Shown here: in pieces, positions 30,238 to 38,027 of the stretch
Layout of the letters: the number at the start of each line of letters is the position of its first letter
Numbering within the stretch: position 1 is the first letter of the stretch
Source of the DNA: Candidatus Jordarchaeales archaeon
GTDB taxonomy: Archaea; Asgardarchaeota; Jordiarchaeia; Jordiarchaeales; Freyrarchaeaceae
NCBI GenBank assembly: GCA_038889235.1
Contig: JAWAHN010000002.1
Coordinates: 435,397-473,423 of the forward strand
Direction of reading: 5' to 3'
DNA: 38,027 bases
Translations under genes and position numbers: made by a program
The notes under the pieces: generated by a model
What the model was told of the DNA's origin: nothing
Seen by the model: the letters and a program-made list of their open reading frames with translations, nothing else
Databases searched by the model: none

Positions 30238-31422
30238 GTGAGCTACCGGCTTACGGTGAGTCTTCCGCCGGAGGGCACTCTCATAAGGGATCTCACCGTA
30301 CTCTCTCTGGTCTACGTCAAGGAAAATGTGGACGAAGTGGAGTGGCAAAGTGACAAGGTGATTGTGAAGGCGCCATCGCAGGGTGCCGTCGTGGACGCCT
30401 TCGAGGCGCTTTACGAAAACGCTGCCAGGGTAGCTAGCGGCAAGGCACCTAGGGTTAAGATAGGCTTGCTGCAGAATGACCGCTCAGTTTTTTCAAAGCT
30501 GATCGGTGTGCAGTGTGACACATACCTGGATGCTGTGAGCAGTTTCCTGCTGGCCCACAAGAACAAATTGAATCCTGATTTCCTAAGCAGCTCTCTGAGC
30601 CACGTGTCGCTCGGCGCCGACGAGCTCGAACTGGGGGTTGGCAAAAAATTCCCGGCGTTGAACCTACTGGTTAGTGAGAAGTACGAGCGTGGACTCGAGT
30701 TTGGGAGACTGAACTTGAAGCGCAAGTTCGATGTTAGGTTGGATGAAGAATGGTACGCGCTCGTCTTGTCCGGCCTGGCTTTCTCCGTCTCGTCTTTTAT
30801 CGATAACGACCTGTTGCTCACCTGCATACCTGAACATGCTCTCCTCGTCTCTCATTTGAGGGCTCTAAGAGTCCTTGAGAAGGCTTACGTGAGTTTGCGC
30901 GACTTGCATGGTAAGGTGAGCGAGACAATATACTCGGAGAACGTCACACTGGACCCTGTTCCGGCATTCTTACTGCTCCTCGCTCTCTCGTTGGCGAAGA
31001 AGGCGAGTGATCTGAGGGCGCTGCACTCGCTTGACAGGATCTCTTTTGTTTTTTACAAGTTTAGGCGGTCGCGCAACGTTTTCACACTGTTAGGCAAGCA
31101 CCTGGTTGAACTGCTCGACTTAGTGTTGTTCGCGGCTAGATTAGTTGAAATGTCTAGAGAGCTGGTCTCTGAGCTTGTGCAAGTCGCTAGGCGAACAATA
31201 GAGCTCACGTTCAGGGCGCCTAGGGAGGACGAGCCGGACTACACTGTTTACAACCGCTTCTGCACGCTGCTCGTCCAAGCTATTCAGGGGGCTTACTCCA
31301 TTCACGAGATCGTCTACTATGGGGCTAGATACGGGCTTATAAGTGGCGAGTTGGCCGAGGGGATCCTTCATGCATCGTCTCAGCGAGGTGTACTCCCGGC
31401 TGAAGGAAAAGGGCTTCTTTAG
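30238..31422 (+). CDS. cas8a2: Type I-A Cascade large subunit Cas8a2 (Csa4)
   Basis: The 394-residue mainly helical protein occupies the large-subunit position between cas5 and cas3'. Features are weak: an N-terminal alpha/beta part (YRLTVSLPPEGTLIRDLTVLSLVYV) and a helical C-terminus (TLLVQAIQGAYSIHEIVYYGARYGLISGELAEGIL) that resemble Csa4. Large subunits recognise the PAM and recruit Cas3. The frame is open upstream to 30190 inside cas5; GTG 30238, four bases after the cas5 stop, is the sensible start. Its end overlaps cas3' by 53 bases. The call rests mostly on context. Confidence 0.75.
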   Translation: MSYRLTVSLPPEGTLIRDLTVLSLVYVKENVDEVEWQSDKVIVKAPSQGAVVDAFEALYENAARVASGKAPRVKIGLLQNDRSVFSKLIGVQCDTYLDAVSSFLLAHKNKLNPDFLSSSLSHVSLGADELELGVGKKFPALNLLVSEKYERGLEFGRLNLKRKFDVRLDEEWYALVLSGLAFSVSSFIDNDLLLTCIPEHALLVSHLRALRVLEKAYVSLRDLHGKVSETIYSENVTLDPVPAFLLLLALSLAKKASDLRALHSLDRISFVFYKFRRSRNVFTLLGKHLVELLDLVLFAARLVEMSRELVSELVQVARRTIELTFRAPREDEPDYTVYNRFCTLLVQAIQGAYSIHEIVYYGARYGLISGELAEGILHASSQRGVLPAEGKGLL

Positions 31423-33118
31423 AGGTTCGAGGGAAAGGGTCTGCATAGATTCTGTTCTCGAGCTCCTTGAGAAGCAAGTTGAGGGCCCGTCGCTCACGTT
31501 TATACAGTTGCCTCCCGGTTACGGTAAAACCGCTATACCGTACTCCTTGTGCTTCTGGGCTATTTCTAACGACGACACCCGTGTTGAACGGGCGATTCAA
31601 GTCCTCCCCCTTAGGTCGATAGTGGAGAATGTTGTAGGGAGGTTCATCGGCAGAGACAAGTATGGTGAGACTCATGGGGCATTGTCTCTCGGGCTTACTT
31701 TGGAGGAGGCGAAGAGTATAGCGGGCGGGCAGTGCATGTTCATGCATGAAGCGAGTTTCATGCAAAAGAGCTTTGTTGCAACGACACTGGACACGTTCAG
31801 CCTAACTGCCGCTAAGCTCCCTCCCGTCGAACTTCAGAAGATCGCCAGGGAGTATGTTGGTGGGATGGGAAGCTTCGGCCACTACGAGATCGCTAGGGGG
31901 GCCATCCTATCCTCGGTTGTCGTGTTCGACGAGGCGCATCTCTTCATAGAAGAGAGGGAGAAGGAGAGCAAGGCGACTACTCTGCTGATATCACTCATAG
32001 TGTCTCTTCTTGAGCTACATGTACCTGTCGTTGTGCTAACTGCAACGCTCCCCAGCAGGGTGAGGGAGTGGCTAGGGGAGGAGGTTAGGAAGTACCTGCC
32101 GAACATTAACATAGAGAGGTTCGAGTACGGTGTTAGCGGCCTCCGCGACAACGACTTCGAAGGCGAGATAAGCTCGGTTAAGTTGCGCACTTTCAAGGTT
32201 AAAAGCGACCCTGATTACATTTCACGCATAGTTGAGGAGGCTTCACGCTCGAAGCGCGTGCTGGTGGTTGCAAACACTGTGAGTAGGGCTAGGCGCATCT
32301 ACGACGAGCTTAGCAATCATTTGGACAACTTGTTGTTGCTTCACTCGAAGTTCACACAGAAGGACAGGGAGAAGAAGCTGAGTTGCCTAGAGAAGGATGA
32401 AGAGTGGGTTTGTGTCTCGACACAGGTCGTTGAGGCAGGGGTTGACGTGTCGGCGGACGCCCTCTTCACGGACATAGCTCCGTTCTGCTCCCTTGTTCAG
32501 AGGGCTGGCCGGTGCTGTAGACCGTCGCACGTCGGCAGTAGTGGAGAGGGCTCCATCGTGATTTGTGTCAGTGACGAAGCAGTCTCGGAGGCTGAGAAGG
32601 TATACCATGCCGAGTTACTGGGGAAAACCAGGTTAGCCCTTGAAAAAGTGGGTGAGCAATTTAACTGGCACTCGTATGAGTCGTACATCCCACTTGTCAA
32701 CGAATCCCACTCTGTGGTTCCCAGAAAGAGTGCATCGCTCCTTATGGAGATGAAGAAGTTCTTGCTTGACCCCTTCGTCGACTCAAAGGATGCCTTCGCC
32801 TTCCTGCTCGATTTAGGTAGCTTCACGCGTGACAGTCCACTTGTTACAGGAATAGTGTGCGATGAAAGCGAGGTCAAAGACGGTTTGCTGAAAGAGGAAG
32901 GAAACTACATTCCGTTGGAGCTGAGCGACGTGAGGGAGATCGCAAAGATGGGGGGTACAAAGATCGTCGTACGTGAGGGGAAAGTAAGGGAAGAGAGTAT
33001 TGCGGAGAGTGAGCTTTCGCGCCCCAAAAACTTCTACGAAAAAGTGTTGCTCGGGTCAGTCGCCGCGGTGCGCATCCCGCCTGGAGTGTATGATAGTGAT
33101 AGGGGGTTAAGGATTTGA
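31370..33118 (+). CDS. cas3': CRISPR-associated helicase Cas3'
   Basis: The 582-residue superfamily 2 helicase unwinds target DNA for degradation. Walker A is LPPGYGKTAIP (Lys53), motif II is VVFDEAHLF (near 188), motif III is VVLTATLPS, and motif VI is DIAPFCSLVQRAGRCCRP (near 378). The nuclease HD domain is absent and encoded separately by the next gene, the usual split of type I-A. ATG 31370 gives a start MHRLSEVYSRLKEKGFF; it lies inside cas8a2 in another frame. A GTG at 31343 is an alternative. Confidence 0.95.
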   Translation: MHRLSEVYSRLKEKGFFRGSRERVCIDSVLELLEKQVEGPSLTFIQLPPGYGKTAIPYSLCFWAISNDDTRVERAIQVLPLRSIVENVVGRFIGRDKYGETHGALSLGLTLEEAKSIAGGQCMFMHEASFMQKSFVATTLDTFSLTAAKLPPVELQKIAREYVGGMGSFGHYEIARGAILSSVVVFDEAHLFIEEREKESKATTLLISLIVSLLELHVPVVVLTATLPSRVREWLGEEVRKYLPNINIERFEYGVSGLRDNDFEGEISSVKLRTFKVKSDPDYISRIVEEASRSKRVLVVANTVSRARRIYDELSNHLDNLLLLHSKFTQKDREKKLSCLEKDEEWVCVSTQVVEAGVDVSADALFTDIAPFCSLVQRAGRCCRPSHVGSSGEGSIVICVSDEAVSEAEKVYHAELLGKTRLALEKVGEQFNWHSYESYIPLVNESHSVVPRKSASLLMEMKKFLLDPFVDSKDAFAFLLDLGSFTRDSPLVTGIVCDESEVKDGLLKEEGNYIPLELSDVREIAKMGGTKIVVREGKVREESIAESELSRPKNFYEKVLLGSVAAVRIPPGVYDSDRGLRI

Positions 33119-33891
33119 GCCTCTTGGCTTTTGCGGGTGAAACGTTGAAGGATCACCTAATGGGCGTGGCCGAGATGGCGGTGGGTTTCAAGAAGAGGGC
33201 TCTCACTTTGGCCCGTCTTGCAGGAGTGGAGTTGGCTGACGCTCTGAGAGCTTTCTCGTACAGCGCCGTCTTCCACGATGTGGGTAAAGCTTACGACTGG
33301 TTTCAGAAAAGAATTCACGAGGAAAAGAGTGTCCCGATGCACGAGTACTTTTCAACCGTTGTAGCATACAGGGCTTTGAGCGAGAAAGCCTTCGCTTCTC
33401 AGTATACTAGGGGCCTGTGTCTCAGCGTCCTCCTCGCAGTGGCCTTACACCACTACTCTATAAGGGGGGCCGTGCTCTCCGAAAACGTGGAAAAAAACAT
33501 GAAAAACTTTGTTGGAGCTTCATCGGTTAAACTCGCGGAGAGCGAGAGAGGCGAACTGTGCGAGGCGATAAACTCGGCACTTCGCAGGGTGAGTACAGTA
33601 AGCGGCGTAAACATGCTTTTGAGGGTGGAGGAGGCCGCAATCCCCAGCGAAATCACGCAGAGCGAAGTGTGTGAGGTTGTCGAGTGGCTTAGCGGTGAAG
33701 TCACTATGGATCACTCTCGAAAAAAGCACCTGTATGCCTGCACGCTTGCTGTGCTTAGCGTGCTTCAGCTGGCGGACATAACTGTGGCCGGGAGGAATAG
33801 GGCTGGAAAGGATAATAAGTGGAGTGAACGTTATATCTCAGACCTTCCGACTCCGGAAATCATTTCTAAGGTGAAAAAGTTATTGTTTTAG
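33115..33891 (+). CDS. cas3'': CRISPR-associated HD nuclease Cas3''
   Basis: The 258-residue HD nuclease cuts target DNA together with Cas3'. Motifs are visible: His in ETLKDHLMGVAEMA, HD in SAVFHDVGKAYDWFQKR, His in PMHEYFSTVVAY, the HH pair in VALHHYSIRG and Asp in VLQLADITVAGRN. The TTG start overlaps the cas3' stop by four bases. It is followed immediately by the csa3 frame. Confidence 0.92.
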   Translation: MSLLAFAGETLKDHLMGVAEMAVGFKKRALTLARLAGVELADALRAFSYSAVFHDVGKAYDWFQKRIHEEKSVPMHEYFSTVVAYRALSEKAFASQYTRGLCLSVLLAVALHHYSIRGAVLSENVEKNMKNFVGASSVKLAESERGELCEAINSALRRVSTVSGVNMLLRVEEAAIPSEITQSEVCEVVEWLSGEVTMDHSRKKHLYACTLAVLSVLQLADITVAGRNRAGKDNKWSERYISDLPTPEIISKVKKLLF

Positions 33892-34599
33892 TTGGCGGTG
33901 TACGTTTCATGTGTAGTGGTGGAAAGGGTTGTGGTTGCTGTGGCGGGAAGAGCTATAATTGTGACTTTGGGTTTCGACGAGAAATTCGTTATAAGGGCGA
34001 TCATGCGTAACGCCCCGTTAAAGGAAGATAAGGTCATAGTTTTCGTTCCATCTTTCAAGGATGAAAGGGCTGAGAGAGCACTCAGCTCACTTAAAGAGTT
34101 CTGCGCTAAGATAGGAGAGTTGCGTCTCGAGGAACAGGAGGTTCCCGTCACCGATGTCGAAGGCGCTATAGCGAAGGTGTACCGTGTCCTCAGCCGCGAA
34201 TTGATGGATGGGAGGAAGCTCTGCTTCAACTTGAGCGGCGGGATGAGAGTGTTGATACTTGAAGTGTTGGCGGCCGCCCTCGCAGTTCTAAGAAGCATGC
34301 CCGAAACGAAGGTCGAGGTTGAACTGGAAAACCTTATGGGGCGGGTCGAGTTTAGTTTAAACCACTTCATGCTTTCACAGCCAAGCACACCTGAAAAAGA
34401 CATTTTGTCGTGCATAGCCGAGCTCGAGGAGAAGGGGAAGGTTGCGACGCTCAACACTCTTACTTCAACGCTCAAGGAGCCGCGAACCACACTTTACCGC
34501 AAGCTCCTAGACTTAGCCGATAAAGGTTACGTGAAAGTGGAGAAGCTTGGCAGGTCCATGTTTTTCACGCTCACCAGCATTGGGAGAATATTCCTGTGA
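33892..34599 (+). CDS. csa3: CARF-HTH transcription regulator Csa3
   Basis: Csa3 proteins sense cyclic oligoadenylate or another ligand through a CARF domain and bind cas promoters with a winged helix. The 235-residue protein has the CARF opening AIIVTLGFDEKFVIRAIM and the ligand-site motif LCFNLSGGMRVLILEVL, then a winged helix from about 165 (EKDILSCIAELEEKGKVATLNTLTSTLKEPRTTLYRKLLDLADKGYVKVEK). The frame is open from TTG 33892 right after the cas3'' stop, but the family usually starts close to the IIVTLGF strand; GTG 33931, after GGTGGA, is a good alternative. It is a likely binder of the palindromes at 27932 and 27977. Confidence 0.88.
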   Translation: MAVYVSCVVVERVVVAVAGRAIIVTLGFDEKFVIRAIMRNAPLKEDKVIVFVPSFKDERAERALSSLKEFCAKIGELRLEEQEVPVTDVEGAIAKVYRVLSRELMDGRKLCFNLSGGMRVLILEVLAAALAVLRSMPETKVEVELENLMGRVEFSLNHFMLSQPSTPEKDILSCIAELEEKGKVATLNTLTSTLKEPRTTLYRKLLDLADKGYVKVEKLGRSMFFTLTSIGRIFL

Positions 34600-34608
34600 G
34601 GGGGGTGT

Positions 34609-35547
34609 ATGAAGCGGATATTCTCCTTCACGCTCACTCTCTCCGTGGAAAGCCCGGTCTCTTTCCAGAGCTTCTCCGGCTTCGCGTCCTCCGGCCTCTT
34701 CTACAACATAGTTGCCTCGGCTGACGCCGTTTTCGCTGAGGAACTTCACCAATCGAAGAAAATCGCACCGTGGGCTGCGACGCCGATAACGCCAACGCTG
34801 AACCCGAGAAACGTCATATACAAGAAGCTAGAGGCTGACTCAGCTTTCAACGTGACTTTCACGGTGATGGATGAGAGGCTTGCCGAGAAGTTCAGGGACG
34901 CATTGTTCAACCCAAACCTGAAGCTGCATCTGTCAACGGTTGAAGCACGCCTCCTCAACATATCAATAAAAACGCACAGCTTTTCCGAAATAGCCTCTAA
35001 AGCTGAACCCCTGCCGAGCAAGTTCGCGCTGGAATTCATAACACCAACGGCTTTTAGACGACCGGTGTACGAGTGCTGCCCGACCTGCCCGCTCTATAAA
35101 AAACACTTGGACAGCAACCAAAAAGGGGAAGGAAAACCATGCAAGCACGCCACCCCTCGAGGGGGGCAACTGGTCCCTCTTCCCCTCCCATCGCTCATGT
35201 TTAAGAACCTCGCGAGAATCTGGTCGTCTTTCTCGGACACGCCGATAGACGCGTGGGAGGCAGCCAAGTGGTCTGAAGACGCTATACTGGTAGCGGGCTT
35301 CCCCAAGGGTTTAAGAACCGTTAGGCTTTACGAACACACGACGACGAACAAGTGGATAGTGGGCTTCACGGGAACAGTGAGGTTCGCCATCGAGAGAGAA
35401 AAGTACAATAAGGAGCTGGCGAAAACAGCTCACGCACTGCTAAAAATGGCTGAGCTCACAAACGTCGGAGTAAGAAGGACAGCCGGACTAGGGATGGTAA
35501 GGTACATCCCGCCAGAGGATACAGCAGAAGAAGACGGCACGGCCTAA
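34609..35547 (+). CDS. cas6: CRISPR RNA endoribonuclease Cas6, with cysteine-bearing insert
   Basis: Cas6 cuts the array transcript within each repeat to release crRNAs. The 312-residue protein has two ferredoxin-like halves and the C-terminal glycine-rich RNA loop NVGVRRTAGLGMVRYI near residues 285-300. The conserved LEFITPTAFRR and LPLPSLMFKNLARIW segments flank an insert (residues about 155-185) with Cys156, Cys157, Cys160 and Cys178 plus His180 (YECCPTCP…KPCKHATP), which could bind zinc or an iron-sulfur cluster. The gene ends the interference operon, nine bases after csa3, with GGGGGTG before ATG 34609. Confidence 0.9.
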   Translation: MKRIFSFTLTLSVESPVSFQSFSGFASSGLFYNIVASADAVFAEELHQSKKIAPWAATPITPTLNPRNVIYKKLEADSAFNVTFTVMDERLAEKFRDALFNPNLKLHLSTVEARLLNISIKTHSFSEIASKAEPLPSKFALEFITPTAFRRPVYECCPTCPLYKKHLDSNQKGEGKPCKHATPRGGQLVPLPLPSLMFKNLARIWSSFSDTPIDAWEAAKWSEDAILVAGFPKGLRTVRLYEHTTTNKWIVGFTGTVRFAIEREKYNKELAKTAHALLKMAELTNVGVRRTAGLGMVRYIPPEDTAEEDGTA

Positions 35548-35652
35548 AAATTTGCGTGCTTCGTGACGGGTGTCGTCGCTCACTTTTGGTCTTCGGGGAC
35601 GACTACCACGGATTGTTTACTGGTGTTCGTTTTGCGGCTGGTTCACGGTAAC

Positions 35653-35661
35653 GTATATATG
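35653..35661 (+). promoter_or_regulatory. TATA box of vapBC
   Basis: GTATATATG lies about 65 bases before the vapB ATG, predicting a leader of about 40 bases. It marks vapBC as a unit separate from the cas operon. Confidence 0.5.
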
Positions 35662-35722
35662 CCTGCTTGTAATAGTTTTGTAGTGGTGTAGTTTTGTAGT
35701 GATATTGGCAGGTGGTTGCTTC

Positions 35723-35950
35723 ATGGTTAAGTATTCGACGATCTCGGTCCCGGAGGACGTTAAGAGGCTGCTGGAGAAAGAGAAGGGGGACAGGGAGTGG
35801 GGTGAGTTTCTTCTGAGTCTTTACGAGGATGTGAAGAAGCTTAGAGCTAGGGAGGCTTTTCGGAGGCTTACTGAGAGCCTTACGGACGAGGAGCTGGAGG
35901 ACATCCTCCGCTCGAGCAGGGAGTTCAGGGAGAGCTTCAGGTTCAGGTGA
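35723..35950 (+). CDS. vapB: VapB-like antitoxin
   Basis: The 75-residue protein begins with a ribbon-helix-helix/AbrB-like strand and helices (VKYSTISVPEDVKRLLEKEKGDREWGEFLLSLYED) and ends in a charged helical tail that would wrap the toxin. Its size and its position just ahead of a PIN-domain gene identify it as the antitoxin, which also represses its own promoter. ATG 35723 follows AGGTGG; eight further codons upstream are unlikely to be used. Confidence 0.85.
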   Translation: MVKYSTISVPEDVKRLLEKEKGDREWGEFLLSLYEDVKKLRAREAFRRLTESLTDEELEDILRSSREFRESFRFR

Positions 35951-35955
35951 GCTTT

Positions 35956-36303
35956 ATGAGGCTAATAGATACTGAAGCTCTAATTGAGCTTATTCGCAGA
36001 GGGGAACATGTCCCCGGAGCCATATCCATAGTCACTTTGATCGAGGTGCTGAGGGGGGTTAAAGCAGAAAAGAGAGTCGCGGTCAAGGAAGCCCTCGAGG
36101 AGAGCTTCACGGTGATAGGGCTCGACAACAGGGTGGTCTTAGCCTACTGCGAGCTCTACGACAGGCTGAGAGGCGAGGGCGAACTAGTACCCGACGCAGA
36201 CATCCTAATAGCCGCGACAGCCATCACCCACGACCTCGGACTAAAATCGAGAGACAAGCACTTCGAAAAACTGAGAAAGCACGGGCTAAAACTAGAACAA
36301 TAA
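35956..36303 (+). CDS. vapC: VapC-like PIN-domain toxin ribonuclease
   Basis: The 115-residue PIN nuclease has the acidic metal site: Asp in RLIDTEALIELI, Glu in VTLIEVLRGV, Asp in VPDADILIAATA and Asp in LKSRDKHFEKL. VapC toxins cut specific RNAs, often tRNA or rRNA, when the antitoxin is lost. ATG 35956, spaced correctly from AGGTGAG at the end of vapB, is preferred to GTG 35947, which overlaps the vapB stop. Confidence 0.88.
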   Translation: MRLIDTEALIELIRRGEHVPGAISIVTLIEVLRGVKAEKRVAVKEALEESFTVIGLDNRVVLAYCELYDRLRGEGELVPDADILIAATAITHDLGLKSRDKHFEKLRKHGLKLEQ

Positions 36304-36819
36304 AGCGGAAACCATAAACCACAGGAAGGGCAATTGCGCCCTAATTAACCCGGCAGCTCCCCCGAGCGTTCGGTGGCTTCGCGGAAATTCTCCGTCCACG
36401 AAAGCCGGCTTCAGGCGCGGTTAAGATACACGTCTCTCACATAACCCACCAACCACAACACTACACTAATTTTAATGTTATTTTCAGGTACGTTTTTAGA
36501 TAGAGTCTTGTTTTGTAAGTCTAGTGACCTCCCTGTGTAAGATGCGCGGCTTTTAGGTAAAGGGGTCTTCTCGTCTCCCTGTTTTCCTTTTCGTGGGTGA
36601 AAGAAGCACGTTACTCCTTTCTCGATCCTAACTTTTCACATCTTCTCCAAGGGTTCCCTTTGCCTTCTGCTTGCTTTACTATGTTTTGGTTGAAGGATTA
36701 GTGAACTCGCCGCCTAGGCCCGGTCCCCGCTTCCCCTCAACAGAAGTTTATCAAGGCAGAATTAGAGATAATTTAGTTTTACCAATAGCCTGCGGTTCGA
36801 GTCGCTGCTGGGCTCCCGG
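36304..36819. other. 516-base gene-free stretch between convergent genes
   Basis: No protein gene or tRNA is convincing. A 5-base hairpin AGGGC…GCCCT lies soon after vapC (36327-36342). It is followed by a possible structured RNA at 36350-36408. The rest is T-rich and without visible features. Confidence 0.45.
36350..36408. ncRNA. Possible structured RNA element
   Basis: Nested pairing can be drawn: CCGGC (36350-36354) with GCCGG (36404-36408), GTGG (36373-36376) with CCAC (36396-36399), and CGGA (36382-36385) with TCCG (36391-36394) around a 5-base loop. The asymmetric internal loop between the inner stems recalls archaeal guide RNAs, but no ACA or C/D boxes are found at the required positions. 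The overlapping palindrome AAGCCGGCTT could pair differently. Confidence 0.2.
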
Positions 36820-37452
36820 CTAAACTCCGATTATTATGTCTTCTAGTCTGACGTGTATTCCTCTTTTTGTTTTGTTTACGAAGTTCACTAGTCCTGTGTG
36901 CGTGAGGTTCATCATGCAGTATCCTGGTAGGAATCGCTGCCGGTGGCCGAACATCGGCTCTTGGCTCACCACCTTCGCTAACCCCTCGAAGGCGACAAGC
37001 CTGTAGGGTCCGATCTCTTTGAAATCCCTGCTTCGCGAGTATTGGGGGCCGACGACCCATGCCGTTATAACGCAGAACTTGTCAACTTCTACCACCTCCA
37101 GCACGTGTTGAACTGGGCACCCTTGGCCCATTGGTCTCCCGACGACGATGTCACCCCTCTTGATGTCCAGCTCCCGTATGAGGAGGGGGTTGAAGGGCAA
37201 AATGTACTCTCTGCAGGACTTCTCGTTTGGAAGCGGCATCAAGATGAAGTCATACTTTTCGCCTATGACGTCTTTTCCAGTATACTCCGCGCACGTAACA
37301 TCCCTTACCTCGTAGCCCTCTTCCAGATACATGCACCTCTCGAGTAGGCTGGGGTTTTTCTCAGCCTCCTCCGCGAACCGGGCGCACGAGCTGAAGCCGC
37401 ACATCCCGCAATTTCTGTTCTGCAGCCTCCTTAAGATCTCCTCTTTCTTCAT
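36820..37452 (-). CDS. Iron-sulfur protein with N-terminal 4Fe-4S (ACS-gamma-like) motif
   Basis: The 210-residue protein starts with a four-cysteine motif, LQNRNCGMCGFSSCARFAEEAEKNPSLLERC (Cys15, Cys18, Cys23, Cys40), as in the small 4Fe-4S domain of corrinoid/CODH proteins and electron-transfer subunits. The remaining 150 residues (GRPMGQGCPVQHVLEVVEVDKFCVITAWVVGPQ…GHRQRFLPGYCMMNLTHTGLVNFV) are unfamiliar to me. The gene directly follows the stop of the upstream GTPase-like gene (TAA then ATG), so the two are coupled. A role in metallocentre assembly or activation is inferred only from this pairing. Confidence 0.65.
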   Translation of the reverse strand: MKKEEILRRLQNRNCGMCGFSSCARFAEEAEKNPSLLERCMYLEEGYEVRDVTCAEYTGKDVIGEKYDFILMPLPNEKSCREYILPFNPLLIRELDIKRGDIVVGRPMGQGCPVQHVLEVVEVDKFCVITAWVVGPQYSRSRDFKEIGPYRLVAFEGLAKVVSQEPMFGHRQRFLPGYCMMNLTHTGLVNFVNKTKRGIHVRLEDIIIGV

Positions 37453-38027
37453 TTATTCACCCCGATAGAACAGGTCGCTTTCAAGCGTTCTCAGCATCCC
37501 AAAATGCTTCCTCCATCCTACTTCCTTCTTCCCAACGCATATAGTGCAAACGCCGAGGGGTGGCACACCTCTCAGCACAGGCTCCCCTGAGAGCTCGGGG
37601 TATCTCTCTATCTTCCTCACAAGGGGGTCAATTCCTATTCCGCGCAAGGCGTCCGCCTCTATGACTTGTACATCTGGAGCAACCTCGTTGATCCTAGCCC
37701 TAAACACCTCTCTCTCCGCCTGCGAAACAAGGTCTATCTTAGTCATGACTGCGACGTCCGCAAGCGAGAGCAAGGGTCCCAGTTTTAGTGGAAGCTGGAT
37801 GCCACTCGTAGCTTCCAGGACGACGACTCCAAGCCCCCCTTCCACGTAGGGGGCACACCTCAAGCATAACCCGGCGGACTCAACTAAGAATATGTCGGCG
37901 CCCACGCTCCTAGCCCAGTCTAATCCGTCGCCGAGAACCAGCACATTCACATGGTCGGGGCACAAGTCTCCAGTGTACACCTTCTTTGTCGGTATCCCAA
38001 ACGCCTTCCTGAACTCCTCATCCTCCA
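37453..38027 (-). CDS. SIMIBI-class GTPase/ATPase (CobW/HypB/UreG-like), N-terminus outside window
   Basis: The frame is open to the right edge, where it reads EDEEFRKAFGIPTKKVYTGDLCPDHVNVL, so the P-loop and start lie outside. The visible part has the switch-like FLVESAGLCLRCAPYV, the guanine-specificity motif TKIDL (N/TKxD) near MTKIDLVSQAE, and a cysteine pair late in the chain (GVCTICVGKK). Such proteins insert nickel or cobalt centres or activate metalloenzymes. The partner iron-sulfur gene follows without a gap. An internal GTG at 37980 is not the real start. Confidence 0.72.
   Translation of the reverse strand, partial: EDEEFRKAFGIPTKKVYTGDLCPDHVNVLVLGDGLDWARSVGADIFLVESAGLCLRCAPYVEGGLGVVVLEATSGIQLPLKLGPLLSLADVAVMTKIDLVSQAEREVFRARINEVAPDVQVIEADALRGIGIDPLVRKIERYPELSGEPVLRGVPPLGVCTICVGKKEVGWRKHFGMLRTLESDLFYRGE

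Noticed and set aside
36790-36825. A T-loop-like GGTTCGAGTC suggesting a tRNA
   Set aside because: The flanking bases do not form a five-pair T-stem, and no D-arm, anticodon arm or acceptor stem can be drawn on either strand.
1-38027. Insertion sequences, transposases or integrated virus genes
   Set aside because: No transposase, integrase or terminal inverted repeats were recognised on either strand; the accessory regions are the CRISPR-Cas locus and vapBC only.

Overview
The window is archaeal chromosomal DNA, most probably from a hyperthermophilic member of the Thermoproteota (Crenarchaeota in the broad sense). The signs are a proteasome-activating nucleotidase, aMBF1, TFE, aTrm56, a thermosome subunit, a Tes-type tetraether lipid radical SAM enzyme, many TTG/GTG starts, TATA boxes about 25 bases ahead of starts (some apparently leaderless), GGTG/GGAGG ribosome sites, and a 24-base CRISPR repeat whose sense strand ends in GAAAG. 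The presence of aTrm56 argues against Pyrobaculum, where a guide RNA replaces this enzyme. I cannot name the species.

Layout. 1-4003 is information processing: PAN (runs off the left edge), aMBF1 and aTrm56, then a leftward tfe / HD-domain / DUF2110 operon. 4258-7322 holds an Lrp-type regulator with a cysteine tail, then an operon of an MBL-fold hydrolase, a zinc MDR dehydrogenase and a HAD phosphoglycolate phosphatase. 7474-11646 holds a VWA protein, the Tes-like enzyme and a COG2100-type radical SAM protein. 11686-17276 carries leftward genes for an acyl-CoA ligase, a methyltransferase and a surface-anchored 5'-nucleotidase. 17588-20921 has a beta-CASP nuclease, a radical SAM/SPASM protein and a nitrilase-family hydrolase. 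20918-23394 carries the chaperones thermosome and Hsp20.

23625-35547 is a complete type I-A CRISPR-Cas locus. The array has 20 repeats and is read leftward from a leader next to cas4. The adaptation genes csa1-cas1-cas2-cas4 point left. The interference genes csa5-cas7-cas5-cas8a2-cas3'-cas3''-csa3-cas6 point right. Both sets start from one 86-base divergent promoter that contains two copies of the palindrome TTCC-N3-GGAA, a likely shared operator. The array contains one 126-base spacer that is a fully open 42-codon frame resembling part of a membrane protein.

35723-36303 is a vapBC toxin-antitoxin pair. After a 516-base gene-free stretch, the right edge holds a leftward pair: an iron-sulfur protein and a partial SIMIBI-type GTPase.

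Nothing here is clearly a wholly new defence system. The most novel points are the twin operators, the oversized spacer, the 9-residue repeat expansion in Cas7, the cysteine-bearing insert in Cas6, the cysteine-tailed Lrp regulator and two possible structured RNAs.
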